This document shows, one piece after another, positions 50,337 to 59,713 of a stretch of 64,000 nucleotides of DNA. Below the pieces are notes generated by a model. The model worked only from the letters and a program-made list of their open reading frames with translations, ran no database searches and had not been told where the DNA came from. Each line of letters starts with the position of its first letter. The stretch's first letter is position 1. Made by a program: the position numbers and the translations under genes. The stretch comes from JALORV01 sp963702595 (GTDB lineage: Bacteria > Pseudomonadota > Gammaproteobacteria > Burkholderiales > Burkholderiaceae_F), in assembly GCA_963702595.1 (NCBI GenBank), contig CAVPDC010000010.1:310001-374000 (forward strand), read 5' to 3'.

Positions 50337-51743
50337 TCAGTGGCGTTCCAGAATCGCCGCGAAGAAACCGTCGCTGCCATGCAGGTGCGGCAACATGACG
50401 AAGTACGGCGCGAAACGCGACGCGTGCTCGACAATCACACCCTGCGGCGCGAGTACATCGTGCGCCGGCACTAACCGATAGTCCGGATGAGCCGCGAGAA
50501 AAGCCTCGATCACCTGCTCGTTCTCGCGCGCCAGCAATGAGCAGGTCGCATAGACCAGGCGGCCGCCGACTTTGGGCAGGCGTGCCGCAGCTGTCAGCAC
50601 GGCGTGCTGCACCTCGTTGACTCGCGCGAGTTCGGTTTCATCGAAGCGCCACTTCAGATCCGGATTCCGGCGCAAGGTGCCCGAACCCGAGCACGGGGCG
50701 TCGACCAGGACCCGGTCGCACTTGCCGTGCAAGCGCTTGACCCGGATGTCGGACTCGCTGCGAATCGCCACCGGATGCACATTCGACAGCCCGGAGCGCT
50801 TCAACCGCGGCCCCATCCCTTCGAGCCGGCGCTGATTGATGTCGAACGCATACAGGCGGCCACTGGACCGCATCAATGCACCCAGTGCCAGGGTCTTCCC
50901 TCCCGCGCCGGCACAGAAGTCGACGACCATTTCGCCGCGCCGCGGCTGCAACAGTCGCGCGATCAGCTGACTGCCCTCGTCCTGCACTTCGATGCGCCCC
51001 TCGCGATAAGCGGGCCATTGCGTGAGCGCCGGCTTTGTCGAGAGCCGGATTCCCTCAGGCGAGTAGCGCACCGCCGTCGCCGCCACGTGGTGCGCCCGCA
51101 GTTCTTCGAGGACTGCATCGCGGTTGGCCTTGATCAGGTTGACCCTGAGGTCGAGCGGTGCCGGCTCGGTCAGCGCGGTTATCAGGGCAGCCGCATCGTC
51201 GTACTGCGCCGTGATCGCCAGGTAAAGCCAGTGCGGCAGTTCAGCGCGCACCGACGCCGGCGCCTGTGCCAAGTTGACCGCCAGCGCGTGCTTGACCGCA
51301 TTCGCATCCCCACGCAGGGCCCGCTCCTCGAGGGCGTCGAACCCATACTGCCGCGCCAGCGTGACGAGCGCCGCGAACCGTGGCGCTCGCACCGGGACCG
51401 CGGGCTGCATGACCCAGCCGAGCGTGGCCAGGCGCCGCAACGCATGGAAGATCCCCTCGGCGACGACGCTGCGGTCGCGGCTGCCGAGGTTCGGGTGCTC
51501 GCGAAAGTAGCGCGACATCACCGCATCGGCAGGCCCCTCGAACCGCAGCACCTGAGCCAGTGCATACGCCAACGCATCGACGATGAGCGACGTGACGCGT
51601 TGCGAACCCGGAGCGCCACCCGCGTTCGGGCGGGGGCCCTGGCGCCGCGTCATCGGCACTTCTGTCGTGCGCGGACGCGCCGGCCGCGGGCCGCCTGCGG
51701 TGGCACGCGGCGCACCCTTCCGGGGAGTTTTGCGTGCGCGCAT
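50337..51743 (-). CDS. rsmB: 16S rRNA (cytosine-C5) methyltransferase, RsmB/Sun family
   Basis: A 468-aa SAM-dependent RNA m5C methyltransferase. A basic N-terminal tail (RKTPRKGAPRATAGGPRPAR) precedes the NusB-like helical region and the Rossmann core. The SAM motif is VVDFCAGAGGKTLALG, and the two catalytic cysteines are in VDAPCSGSGTLRRNPD and VYATCSLL. ATG 51743 overlaps the purN stop (TGATG). It is shorter in the NusB-like part than E. coli RsmB, so RsmF-type specificity is possible. Confidence 0.87.
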   Translation of the reverse strand: MRARKTPRKGAPRATAGGPRPARPRTTEVPMTRRQGPRPNAGGAPGSQRVTSLIVDALAYALAQVLRFEGPADAVMSRYFREHPNLGSRDRSVVAEGIFHALRRLATLGWVMQPAVPVRAPRFAALVTLARQYGFDALEERALRGDANAVKHALAVNLAQAPASVRAELPHWLYLAITAQYDDAAALITALTEPAPLDLRVNLIKANRDAVLEELRAHHVAATAVRYSPEGIRLSTKPALTQWPAYREGRIEVQDEGSQLIARLLQPRRGEMVVDFCAGAGGKTLALGALMRSSGRLYAFDINQRRLEGMGPRLKRSGLSNVHPVAIRSESDIRVKRLHGKCDRVLVDAPCSGSGTLRRNPDLKWRFDETELARVNEVQHAVLTAAARLPKVGGRLVYATCSLLARENEQVIEAFLAAHPDYRLVPAHDVLAPQGVIVEHASRFAPYFVMLPHLHGSDGFFAAILERH

Positions 51744-52393
51744 CACAAGCCCTGCAACGCCAGGTCCGGCGCGCCGCAGTCACGCACCACAACGCGCCCG
51801 TCGACATACGTCACGCGTTGCTCGAGTAAAAGGCGCAGCGCGTGCGGCAGCAGTCGATGCTCCTGTTGAAGCACGCGGGCAGCCAGCGTGATTTCGTCGT
51901 CGGACGGCCTGACCGGAACCGTCGCCTGCGCGATGATGCCGCCGGCATCGACATCGTCTGAAACGAAATGCACCGTGGCGCCGTGGACATGCACGCCGGC
52001 TGCCAGCGCCTGGCGATGGGTATGCAGGCCGGGGAACAGCGGCAGCAGCGAAGGGTGAATGTTGACTAGCCGCCCGGCGTAGTGATGCACGAAGTCCTTT
52101 GTCAGCACGCGCATGAACCCTGCCAGCAGCACCAGCGCGGGATCGTGGCGGTCGATCTCGGCCAAGAGCGCGGCATCGAACGCCTCGCGCGACGGAAACA
52201 CAGAGTGCTCGATGATCGTCGTGGCGATGCCGAAGCGCCGCGCGATCGCCAGTCCGGGAGCGTCGCGCCGATTGCTGATGACGGCGACGACAGCGGCCTC
52301 CAGCGTTTCGCGCCAGCGTTCCGCCTCGGCGACGCGGAGGACGGCTTCCAGATTGCTGCCGCGTCCGGAGATCAGCACGACGATGTTCTTCAT
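51743..52393 (-). CDS. purN: Phosphoribosylglycinamide formyltransferase PurN
   Basis: A 216-aa folate-dependent purine synthesis enzyme that formylates GAR. It starts MKNIVVLISGRGSNLEAVLR; the catalytic Asn111 and His113 are in VNIHPSLLPLFPG and Asp149 in SDDVDAGGIIAQ. ATG 52393 gives the exact family start; the open frame to 52669 overlaps ribF. A TACAAT -10 lies 8 nt before the ATG, suggesting a very short or absent leader. Confidence 0.96.
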   Translation of the reverse strand: MKNIVVLISGRGSNLEAVLRVAEAERWRETLEAAVVAVISNRRDAPGLAIARRFGIATTIIEHSVFPSREAFDAALLAEIDRHDPALVLLAGFMRVLTKDFVHHYAGRLVNIHPSLLPLFPGLHTHRQALAAGVHVHGATVHFVSDDVDAGGIIAQATVPVRPSDDEITLAARVLQQEHRLLPHALRLLLEQRVTYVDGRVVVRDCGAPDLALQGL

Positions 52394-52401
52394 TGCGGAC
52401 G

Positions 52402-52407
52402 ATTGTA
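52402..52407 (-). promoter_or_regulatory. -10 element TACAAT of purN
   Basis: TACAAT on the minus strand ends 8 nt before the purN ATG with no ribosome site between, predicting a leaderless or nearly leaderless mRNA. No good -35 was found. Confidence 0.45.
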
Positions 52408-52470
52408 CCGACCAGGCGTTGGCGAGCCGCTCTAAGTATTGGAAAACACGGAACAAACTAGGGCGGACCG

Positions 52471-52476
52471 TATACT
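52471..52476 (+). promoter_or_regulatory. -10 element TATACT of ribF
   Basis: TATACT lies about 36 nt before the ribF ATG in the divergent purN-ribF gap. The -35 is not clear. Confidence 0.35.
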
Positions 52477-52512
52477 TTCGGGTTGCCTTCTCCGGAAACA
52501 AGTGCCCCTCAC

Positions 52513-53460
52513 ATGCAGGTGTTCCGCGGAATTCCGCGGCCGACCGAGCGCATTGCCTGCGCATTGACGATCGGCAACTTCGACGGTGTGCATCGCGGCC
52601 ATCAGGCGCTGCTGGCGCGCGTCGTCGCGGCGGCGCGTGCACGCGGGATCGCCTCGGCCGTGATGACATTCGAGCCGCATCCGCGCGAACTCTTTACCCC
52701 CGACCGGGCACCGACGCGCATCTCCGGGCTGCGCGACAAGTTCGAGGCGCTGGCTGCGCAAGGCATAGACCGGGTCATCGTTCAGCACTTCAACCGATCG
52801 TTTGCGGCACTGTCGGCCGAGGCTTTCATCGACCTCGTTGTGCAGGGATGTCGCGCACGCTGGCTGCTCGTTGGCGATGACTTCCGTTTCGGTGCGCGCA
52901 GGACCGGGGACATCGAACTGCTGCAACGCCATGCGGCACACGGCGCGTTCGCACTCGAGCAGATGCCCACCGTCGTCGAAGGACAGGAGCGCATCTCGAG
53001 TTCCGCGGTGCGCGCTGCGCTGACTGCTGGAGATCTGGAGCGTGCGCAGCATCTCCTGGGACGGCCGTATGCCATCAGCGGGCGCGTGCTCCATGGCCGC
53101 AAGCTGGGTCGGGCGATCGGGTTTCCCACGTTGAACCTGCGCATCGCGCATCGCCACCCTGCGGTCCAGGGCGTATTCGCCGTGCGCGTTCACGGGCTTG
53201 GGGCCAAGGCGCGACCCGGTGTGGCCAGCATCGGACTTCGCCCGACCGTTGACGACAGCGGCCGCTGGCTGCTCGAGGTGCATCTGTTTGACTTCGACGA
53301 CCACGTGTACGGCCGTCTCGTGCGGGTCGAGTTCCTGCAGAAGCTGCGCAGCGAGGAGCGCTACGCTACGCTGGACGAACTGGCGGCCGCGATCGCCGCC
53401 GATGCCGCGCGCGCGCGTTCACTGTTCGCCGCCGACTTGCCACCGCGCACCGCCGGCTGA
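52513..53460 (+). CDS. ribF: Bifunctional riboflavin kinase/FAD synthetase RibF
   Basis: A 315-aa enzyme making FMN and FAD. The N-terminal nucleotidyltransferase motif is GNFDGVHRGHQ (21-31), with RISSSAVRAAL later. The C-terminal riboflavin-kinase domain is recognised by GRAIGFPTLNL, GVFAVRV and RPTVDDSGRWLLEVHLFDF. ATG 52513 begins MQVFRGI; upstream codons give non-conserved residues. It opens the ribF-ileS-lspA-coaBC-dut run. Confidence 0.95.
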   Translation: MQVFRGIPRPTERIACALTIGNFDGVHRGHQALLARVVAAARARGIASAVMTFEPHPRELFTPDRAPTRISGLRDKFEALAAQGIDRVIVQHFNRSFAALSAEAFIDLVVQGCRARWLLVGDDFRFGARRTGDIELLQRHAAHGAFALEQMPTVVEGQERISSSAVRAALTAGDLERAQHLLGRPYAISGRVLHGRKLGRAIGFPTLNLRIAHRHPAVQGVFAVRVHGLGAKARPGVASIGLRPTVDDSGRWLLEVHLFDFDDHVYGRLVRVEFLQKLRSEERYATLDELAAAIAADAARARSLFAADLPPRTAG

Positions 53461-53475
53461 GCCGCGCACACACGG

Positions 53476-53481
53476 TACACT
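53476..53481 (+). promoter_or_regulatory. -10 element TACACT upstream of ileS
   Basis: TACACT lies about 60 nt before ileS in the 82-bp gap after ribF and could give ileS its own promoter. The -35 is weak. Confidence 0.35.
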
Positions 53482-53542
53482 CGCCCTTCGCAGTAACAAG
53501 ACACCTCTTGCAGAGCCCGAGGGGGCCAAGGAGTGCCACGCC

Positions 53543-56386
53543 ATGGCTGATGCCGACGCCAAGAAGAAGCCCGCGTCCGATCCCGCGACGCGCAAGTACC
53601 CGCTGAACCTCCCGGACACACCGTTTCCGATGCGCGGCGATCTCGCGAAGCGCGAGCCGCAGTGGATCCGCGAGTGGGAGGAGCAGAAGGTCTACGAGCA
53701 AATCCGCCGTGCGTCGGTCGGCCGACCGCGCTGGATACTGCACGACGGACCGCCGTACGCGAACAACGACATCCACATGGGGACCGCGATCAACAAGGTC
53801 CTGAAGGACATCGTCGTCAAGAGCCGTGCGATGGCCGGTTTCGATGCGCCCTACGTGCCAGGCTGGGACTGCCACGGCATGCCGATCGAGATCCAGATCG
53901 AGAAGCAGTACGGCAAGCACCTGCCGCCGCGCGAAGTCATCGCCAAGTCGCGCGCCTGGGCCACCGAACAGATCGACCGGCAGCGCAAGGACTTCAAGCG
54001 CCTCGGCGTACTCGGCGCGTGGGACCGTCCGTACACGACGATGAACTTTCGCGCTGAGGCCAATGAGATTCGCGCGTTGGCGAAGATCATGGCCAAGGGT
54101 TTCGTGTTCCGCGGACTCAAGCCCGTGAACTGGTGCTTCGACTGCGGCTCGGCGCTGGCCGAAGCCGAGGTCGAATACCAGGACAAGGTGGACCTCGCGG
54201 TCGATGTCGCCTTCCCATTGCGCGACGACGAGCGCGCAAAGCTGGCCCGGGCCTTCGGGCTCTCGACGCTGCCCGACAAGCCGGTCGCCGCCGTGATCTG
54301 GACCACGACTCCGTGGACGATCCCGGCGAACCAGGCGCTCAACCTGCATCCGGAATTCAGCTATGACCTCGTCGACACCGAGCGCGGCCTGCTCGTGCTG
54401 GCCAGCGACCGCAACGAGGCGTGCCTGACGAGTTGGGGGCTCACGGGCACGACGCTGGCGGCCACGCGCGGGGACGGGCTGGCGTTGATCCGCTTCCGCC
54501 ACCCGTTCTACGACCGCGATGCGCCGGTGTACCTGGGCGACTACGTCACGCTCGACACCGGCACCGGCATCGTGCACTCGTCGCCCGCCTACGGCGTGGA
54601 GGACTTCCTCTCGTGCAAGGCGCACGGCATGACCGACGACGAGATCCTCAATCCCGTGCAGGGCGACGGCGTCTACGCGCAGTCACTGCCGCTCTTCGGC
54701 GGCATGAAGATCTGGGATGCCAACGCGAACGTCGTCGACGTCATGCGCGAGCACGGCGCGCTGCTGAAGGTCGAGAAGTTCACGCACAGTTACATGCACT
54801 GCTGGCGCCACCGCACGCCGGTCATTTACCGCGCGACCTCGCAGTGGTTCGCTGGCATGGACACGCTGCCGAAGAACGGCGAAAAGACGCTGCGCGAACT
54901 CGCGCTGGCCGGCATCGAGGCGACAAAGTTCTATCCTGGCTGGGGCAAGGCGCGGCTCCAGGGCATGATCGCCAACCGGCCGGACTGGACGCTCTCGCGC
55001 CAGCGCCAGTGGGGCACGCCGATGGCCTTCTTCGTGCACAAGGCCACCGGCGAACTGCACCCGCGCACAGTCGAGATGCTCGAACACGTGGCGCAGCGCG
55101 TCGAGCAGGGTGGCATCGAGGCCTGGCAAGACCTCGATCCGCGTGAACTGCTCGGCGACGATGCCGAGCACTACGTGAAGAACAAGGACACTCTGGACGT
55201 CTGGTTCGACTCCGGAACGACGCACGAAACCGTGCTGCGCGGCTCGCACGCCGAGGAATTGCAGTTCCCGGCCGACATGTACCTGGAAGGCTCCGATCAG
55301 CACCGCGGCTGGTTCCATTCGTCACTGCTGACCTCGTGCATGATCAACGGCGTGCCGCCCTACAAGGCACTGCTGACGCACGGCTTCGTTGTCGACGGTC
55401 AGGGCCGCAAGATGAGCAAGTCGCTCGGCAACGTGATCGCGCCGCAGAAGGTGGCCGACACGCTAGGGGCCGAGATCATCCGGCTGTGGGTGGCGAGCTC
55501 GGACTACTCGGGCGAACTGACACTATCGGACGAGATCCTGAAGCGCGTGGTCGAGAGCTACCGCCGGCTTCGCAACACGTTGCGCTTTCTGCTCGCCAAT
55601 GTCAGCGACTTCGATCCTGCGAAGGACATGCTGCCAGTCGGCGAGTGGCTCGAGATCGACCGCTACGCGCTGGCGCTGATGCGGGATGTCAGCGCGCGCA
55701 CGGTCGCGGACTACGAGCGCTACGAGTTCCACCCGATCGTCGCGCGGCTGCAGACCTTCGCCTCCGAGGACCTCGGTGCGTTCTACCTCGACATCCTGAA
55801 GGACCGGCTGTACACGACGCCGGCACATTCGAAGGCGCGGCGTTCGGCGCAGTCGGCGCTTTACCTCATCACCGACGCCGTGCTGAAGTTGATGGCTCCG
55901 TTGCTGTCGTTCACGGCCGAGGAAGCGTGGAAAGTGTTCCGCGCAACGAGCGCTCGCACGATCTTCACCGAAACGTATGCGCAGCTGCCGCCGGTGCCCG
56001 ACGAAGAGGCGCTCGTCGAACGGTGGACCGCTTTGCGTGCCATCCGCGCCGACGTGCAGAAGCGAATTGAGGAACTGCGTGAGAAGGGCGCGATCGGGTC
56101 GTCACTGCAGGCCGAAGTCGAGATACGCGCCAGCGGCGCGAAGGCACGTCTGCTGGCTTCGCTCGGCGACGACCTGCGTTTCGTGCTGATCACCTCGCAG
56201 GCGCGTGTGACGTCCGTTGCGAGCGAAAGCGACGAAGCCATCATCGTGACGCCCTCACCCCATGCGAAGTGCGAACGGTGCTGGCACTGGCGGGCCGACG
56301 TGGGTAGCAACGCCGAGCACCCAGCGCTGTGCGGGCGTTGCATGTCGAATCTCTTTGGCAGCGGCGAGCCGCGCGCGCACGCCTGA
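53543..56386 (+). CDS. ileS: Isoleucyl-tRNA synthetase
   Basis: A 947-aa class I synthetase. The HIGH motif appears as HMGT (78-81) in PPYANNDIHMGTAINK, the KMSKS motif at 623-627 in GRKMSKSLGN, and the editing domain has TTTPWTIPANQA. The C-terminal zinc site uses CERCWHW and LCGRCMSN. The N-terminus MADADAKKKPASDPATRKYP is charged and slightly extended. AAGGAG lies about 14 nt before ATG 53543. Its stop overlaps the lspA start (TGATG). Confidence 0.97.
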   Translation: MADADAKKKPASDPATRKYPLNLPDTPFPMRGDLAKREPQWIREWEEQKVYEQIRRASVGRPRWILHDGPPYANNDIHMGTAINKVLKDIVVKSRAMAGFDAPYVPGWDCHGMPIEIQIEKQYGKHLPPREVIAKSRAWATEQIDRQRKDFKRLGVLGAWDRPYTTMNFRAEANEIRALAKIMAKGFVFRGLKPVNWCFDCGSALAEAEVEYQDKVDLAVDVAFPLRDDERAKLARAFGLSTLPDKPVAAVIWTTTPWTIPANQALNLHPEFSYDLVDTERGLLVLASDRNEACLTSWGLTGTTLAATRGDGLALIRFRHPFYDRDAPVYLGDYVTLDTGTGIVHSSPAYGVEDFLSCKAHGMTDDEILNPVQGDGVYAQSLPLFGGMKIWDANANVVDVMREHGALLKVEKFTHSYMHCWRHRTPVIYRATSQWFAGMDTLPKNGEKTLRELALAGIEATKFYPGWGKARLQGMIANRPDWTLSRQRQWGTPMAFFVHKATGELHPRTVEMLEHVAQRVEQGGIEAWQDLDPRELLGDDAEHYVKNKDTLDVWFDSGTTHETVLRGSHAEELQFPADMYLEGSDQHRGWFHSSLLTSCMINGVPPYKALLTHGFVVDGQGRKMSKSLGNVIAPQKVADTLGAEIIRLWVASSDYSGELTLSDEILKRVVESYRRLRNTLRFLLANVSDFDPAKDMLPVGEWLEIDRYALALMRDVSARTVADYERYEFHPIVARLQTFASEDLGAFYLDILKDRLYTTPAHSKARRSAQSALYLITDAVLKLMAPLLSFTAEEAWKVFRATSARTIFTETYAQLPPVPDEEALVERWTALRAIRADVQKRIEELREKGAIGSSLQAEVEIRASGAKARLLASLGDDLRFVLITSQARVTSVASESDEAIIVTPSPHAKCERCWHWRADVGSNAEHPALCGRCMSNLFGSGEPRAHA

Positions 56387-56883
56387 TGGCGTTCTCCCGT
56401 GCCCCCTGGTGGCAGCGCATGTTGCCGTGGCTGGCACTCGCCTTGCTGGTGATCTTCCTCGACCAGCTGACCAAGATCCTCATCGAGCGCACGTTCAGCT
56501 TCGGCGACGTGCATCCGGTGACAGGCTTCTTCAACCTGGTGCTCACCTACAACAAAGGGGCAGCATTTTCGTTCCTCGCCTCCGCCTCCGGCTGGCAGGA
56601 CGAGTTCCTGACCGCCGTCGGGCTCGCCGCCTCGGTGTTCATCCTCTACCTGCTTGCTCGGCACGGACACCAGAAGCTCTTCGCGTGCGCCCTGGCGCTG
56701 ATACTGGGCGGCGCGGTCGGCAACGTCATCGACCGCATCGCTTACGGGCATGTCATCGACTTTCTCGACTTCCACTGGCGGGGCTGGCACTGGCCAGCCT
56801 TCAATCTGGCCGATTCGGCGATCGTCGCGGGCGCCGGACTCCTGATCCTCGACGAACTCCTGCGCGTACGTCGGGCAAAATAG
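56386..56883 (+). CDS. lspA: Lipoprotein signal peptidase LspA
   Basis: A 165-aa four-helix aspartic membrane peptidase removing prolipoprotein signal peptides. The catalytic Asp116 is in GNVIDRIAYG and Asp143 in FNLADSAIV; TYNKGAAFSF is the conserved loop. The start overlaps the ileS stop, so translation is coupled, the classical ileS-lspA pair. Confidence 0.96.
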   Translation: MAFSRAPWWQRMLPWLALALLVIFLDQLTKILIERTFSFGDVHPVTGFFNLVLTYNKGAAFSFLASASGWQDEFLTAVGLAASVFILYLLARHGHQKLFACALALILGGAVGNVIDRIAYGHVIDFLDFHWRGWHWPAFNLADSAIVAGAGLLILDELLRVRRAK

Positions 56884-56887
56884 CCTT

Positions 56888-58084
56888 ATGGAACTGACAG
56901 GCAAGCGACTGGTGATCGGCATGACGGGCGGAATCGCGGCCTACAAGGTCTGCGAACTCGTACGCCGCCTCCAGGACGAAGGCGCGAAAGTACAGGTCGT
57001 GATGACAGCGGCCGCGAAGGAGTTCGTCACAGCCACCACGATGCAGGCCCTGACGGGCCAGGCCGTGCAGACGGATCAGTGGGGCCGTGAGGGTGCGCCG
57101 GTCGCGAGTGCAATGCCGCACATTGACCTCACACGGGGCGTCGACGCGATCGTCATCGCCCCGGCCACCGCGCACTTCCTCGCCAAGACCGCACTGGGTC
57201 TGGCGGACGACCTGCTGTCGACGATGGTACTGGCGCGCAGCCGCACGACGCCGCTGCTGGTGGCGCCGGCGATGAATGTCGAGATGTGGGAGAACCCTGC
57301 GACCCAGCGCAATGTCGCGCAACTGGTGGCCGATGGCATCACCGTGCTCGGCCCCGGGTCCGGCAATCAGGCCTGTGGCGAAGTCGGCATGGGCCGGATG
57401 CTGGAGCCGGCCGAACTGCTCGACGAGATCATTGCCCACTTTCAGCCCAAGCTTCTGGCTGGCAAGCGCGTGCTGCTGACGGCAGGCCCGACATTCGAGC
57501 CAATCGATCCGGTGCGCGGCATCACCAATCTTTCGTCAGGGAAGACCGGATTCGCGCTGGCGCGGGCTGCGGTCCAGGCCGGCGCCGACGTCACGCTGGT
57601 GGCCGGGCCTACGACGCTCGCTACACCGCGTCACGTGCGACGTATCGACGTCCGCACGGCGCGTGAGATGCACGATGCCGTGCATGGTGCGCTGCCAGCC
57701 GACATCTTCATCGCGGTCGCCGCCGTGGCGGACTGGCACGTGGCTAACGCGAGCACCAGCAAGCTGAAGAAGCAGGCATCGGGAAGCACGCCGCAACTGC
57801 AGTTCGGCATCAACCCGGACATCCTCGTCAGCGTGGCGAAGCTGGCACGACCGCCCTTCTGCGTCGGCTTCGCCGCCGAAAGCGAGAACGTGCTCGACAA
57901 CGCGCGTGCCAAGCTTGCGTCCAAGAAGGTTCCACTGATCGTGGCGAATCGGGCGCAGGACACACTGGGTGCCGATGCCAGCGAGTTGCATCTGGTCGAA
58001 GCCGGCGGCGTCACGACCCTCGCAATCGCCGACAAGCACACACAGGCGCGGCGTGTGATCGCCGAGATCGCTGCTCGCCTCTGA
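56888..58084 (+). CDS. coaBC: Bifunctional phosphopantothenoylcysteine decarboxylase/phosphopantothenate-cysteine ligase CoaBC
   Basis: A 398-aa coenzyme A biosynthesis enzyme. The N-terminal flavin decarboxylase half includes GMTGGIAAYKVCELVRRL, the conserved His in MPHIDL, PAMNVEMW and the active-site Cys in NQACGEVGMGRM. The C-terminal ligase half starts near residue 190 with VLLTAGPTFEPIDPVRGITN and includes AVADWH. It starts 4 nt after the lspA stop. Confidence 0.95.
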   Translation: MELTGKRLVIGMTGGIAAYKVCELVRRLQDEGAKVQVVMTAAAKEFVTATTMQALTGQAVQTDQWGREGAPVASAMPHIDLTRGVDAIVIAPATAHFLAKTALGLADDLLSTMVLARSRTTPLLVAPAMNVEMWENPATQRNVAQLVADGITVLGPGSGNQACGEVGMGRMLEPAELLDEIIAHFQPKLLAGKRVLLTAGPTFEPIDPVRGITNLSSGKTGFALARAAVQAGADVTLVAGPTTLATPRHVRRIDVRTAREMHDAVHGALPADIFIAVAAVADWHVANASTSKLKKQASGSTPQLQFGINPDILVSVAKLARPPFCVGFAAESENVLDNARAKLASKKVPLIVANRAQDTLGADASELHLVEAGGVTTLAIADKHTQARRVIAEIAARL

Positions 58085-58617
58085 TGCCGTCCTACGCGGA
58101 ACCGCCCAACGGCGACTTTGTCGCCTACATAGAGGAGCTGCAGCGTGAGTCGGCGGCCCGTATCCTGGCGCAATCGCAGCAGGGGATGGTTGAGCCGCCT
58201 ACGGGAAAGGCGCCGGGAACGGGCATAAACGCGACGACGACCGTCCTCGATGCGCGGCCAGTGTCTGCTGGGACCGGCGGCTACGGCTTCGGTAACGTTT
58301 CCCCCAGCGAGGTTGGCACCGCGAGTGTCCTGCCACTCAGTCGCCTGGAGGCGGACAAACTGCTGGCACACCTCGCCTCCGACCGCGCGAAAGTGCAGCA
58401 GGTCGGTACGGCCATCAGCCTGGTCATCGGCGTTGCATTGATCTTTTACTGGTTTGCGTCGCGCTCCGGCGTCGTGCCTCTGTTGCTCGGGGTCGGATTG
58501 CTGGTGTGGTCCATCCGCAAGCTGCGTCGCGGCACCGCGCAGCGGGCCGATGTGCAAAGGGACGCGGGACGCGCCGCGATTTCGAAAGTCTTCGGACACC
58601 CTCCGCGCAACCCATGA
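58084..58617 (+). CDS. Hypothetical membrane-anchored protein
   Basis: Not recognised. A 177-aa protein with a polar, partly acidic N-terminal half, then two adjacent hydrophobic segments (about residues 107-123 and 128-143) and a short basic tail (RKLRRGTAQRADVQ). Its start overlaps the coaBC stop (TGATG) and its stop overlaps dut by 4 nt, so it is fully embedded in this housekeeping operon. Confidence 0.65.
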   Translation: MPSYAEPPNGDFVAYIEELQRESAARILAQSQQGMVEPPTGKAPGTGINATTTVLDARPVSAGTGGYGFGNVSPSEVGTASVLPLSRLEADKLLAHLASDRAKVQQVGTAISLVIGVALIFYWFASRSGVVPLLLGVGLLVWSIRKLRRGTAQRADVQRDAGRAAISKVFGHPPRNP

Positions 58618-59060
58618 AGATCGACGTCAAGATTCTCGACGCGCGGCTGCGCGATCGGCTGCCGGAGTACGCGACCGCCGGGGCTGCAGGGCTGGACCTG
58701 CGCGCCTGTCTGGATTTGCCTCTGCAACTGGAGCCGGGGGCGACTCATCTGGTCAGAACCGGAATCGCCATTCATATCGCCGACCCCGGCTACGCGGCGC
58801 TGATCCTCCCGCGCTCCGGCCTCGGCCACAAGCACGGCATCGTGCTCGGCAATCTGGTCGGCCTGATCGACTCGGACTACCAGGGCGAGCTGATGGTCTC
58901 GACCTGGAATCGAGGCTCGATGCCATTCACTCTCAACCCGCTCGAGCGCCTCGCGCAGCTCGTCATCGTGCCGATCATGCAGGCGCACTTCAACGTCGTC
59001 GATGACTTCAGCACCTCGGATCGGGGCGCCGGCGGCTTCGGCAGCACCGGAAAGCATTGA
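58614..59060 (+). CDS. dut: dUTP diphosphatase (dUTPase)
   Basis: A 148-aa trimeric dUTPase. All five motifs are visible: AGAAGLDLRA (I), PRSGLGHKHG (II), GNLVGLIDSDYQGEL with the catalytic Asp near residue 86-88 (III), RLAQLVIVPI (IV) and the C-terminal DRGAGGFGSTG (V). It overlaps the upstream hypothetical gene by 4 nt (ATGA) and the next gene by 4 nt (TTGA), showing tight coupling. Confidence 0.96.
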   Translation: MKIDVKILDARLRDRLPEYATAGAAGLDLRACLDLPLQLEPGATHLVRTGIAIHIADPGYAALILPRSGLGHKHGIVLGNLVGLIDSDYQGELMVSTWNRGSMPFTLNPLERLAQLVIVPIMQAHFNVVDDFSTSDRGAGGFGSTGKH

Positions 59061-59674
59061 CGCCCTCCCGCCCCAGCGACGCTGAGGCGCCCGCGAAGTC
59101 AGCCTCGCGGTTGTCGCGCGGTGCCCGCGCGCTGCTCGCAATGTTCGGATGGCAGGTGCGCTTCGAGGGATTCCCGGGACCCAGGGGCGTTGCGATCGTC
59201 TATCCGCACACGTCCAACTGGGACTTTGTCATCGGACTACTGGCAAAGTGGACTATCGACCTGCCAATCCGCTGGGTCGGCAAGGAGTCGCTGTTCAGGG
59301 GATTCGCCGGTGCGACGCTGGGACGGCTGATGCGGCTATGGGGCGGACGGCCGGTCGATCGTCTTCACTCCAGTGGTGCCGTCGAACAGCTCGCGGCCCT
59401 GATGCAATCGGAACCCTGGTTCTGGCTGGGCATTTCACCCGAAGGTACGCGCAAGAAGACCGATCGCCTGCGCTCGGGCTTTTATCACCTCGCGCTGAAG
59501 CTCGACCTGCCGGTCGGCCTGGCCTACATCGACTACAGACGCCGCGAGATCGGGGTCACGCGCTTCGTTCAAATGAGTGGCGACCAGCCGCGCGACCTCG
59601 CCATGCTGCGCGACTACTACGCCGACAAGGTTGGTCGCCATCCTGAGCAGGCCAGCACGATCGCGTTCAAGTAG
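59057..59674 (+). CDS. Lysophospholipid acyltransferase family protein (PlsC-like)
   Basis: A 205-aa acyltransferase. The HX4D catalytic motif is HTSNWD (His51, Asp56) and the second motif is SPEGTRKK (Glu129). It has little hydrophobic sequence, so it is probably a peripheral enzyme acting on a lysolipid or glycolipid. The start is a TTG overlapping the dut stop; no ATG fits the family N-terminus. It closes the ribF-to-dut run, and a hairpin plus a structured repeat follow. Confidence 0.85.
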   Translation: MTPSRPSDAEAPAKSASRLSRGARALLAMFGWQVRFEGFPGPRGVAIVYPHTSNWDFVIGLLAKWTIDLPIRWVGKESLFRGFAGATLGRLMRLWGGRPVDRLHSSGAVEQLAALMQSEPWFWLGISPEGTRKKTDRLRSGFYHLALKLDLPVGLAYIDYRRREIGVTRFVQMSGDQPRDLAMLRDYYADKVGRHPEQASTIAFK

Positions 59675-59676
59675 AA

Positions 59677-59695
59677 GGCGGCGCTGCGCGCCGCC
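59677..59695. terminator. Hairpin after the acyltransferase gene
   Basis: GGCGGCGC and GCGCCGCC form a perfect 8-bp stem around TGC, 2 bp after the stop codon. No T tract follows, so it may be a weak or factor-dependent terminator. Confidence 0.45.
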
Positions 59696-59713
59696 AAGTA
59701 GTGCCGTTGTATT

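Noticed and set aside
53198..53542. Longer ileS start at 53198
   Set aside because: This would place 115 residues inside ribF in another frame; the family N-terminus begins at 53543.
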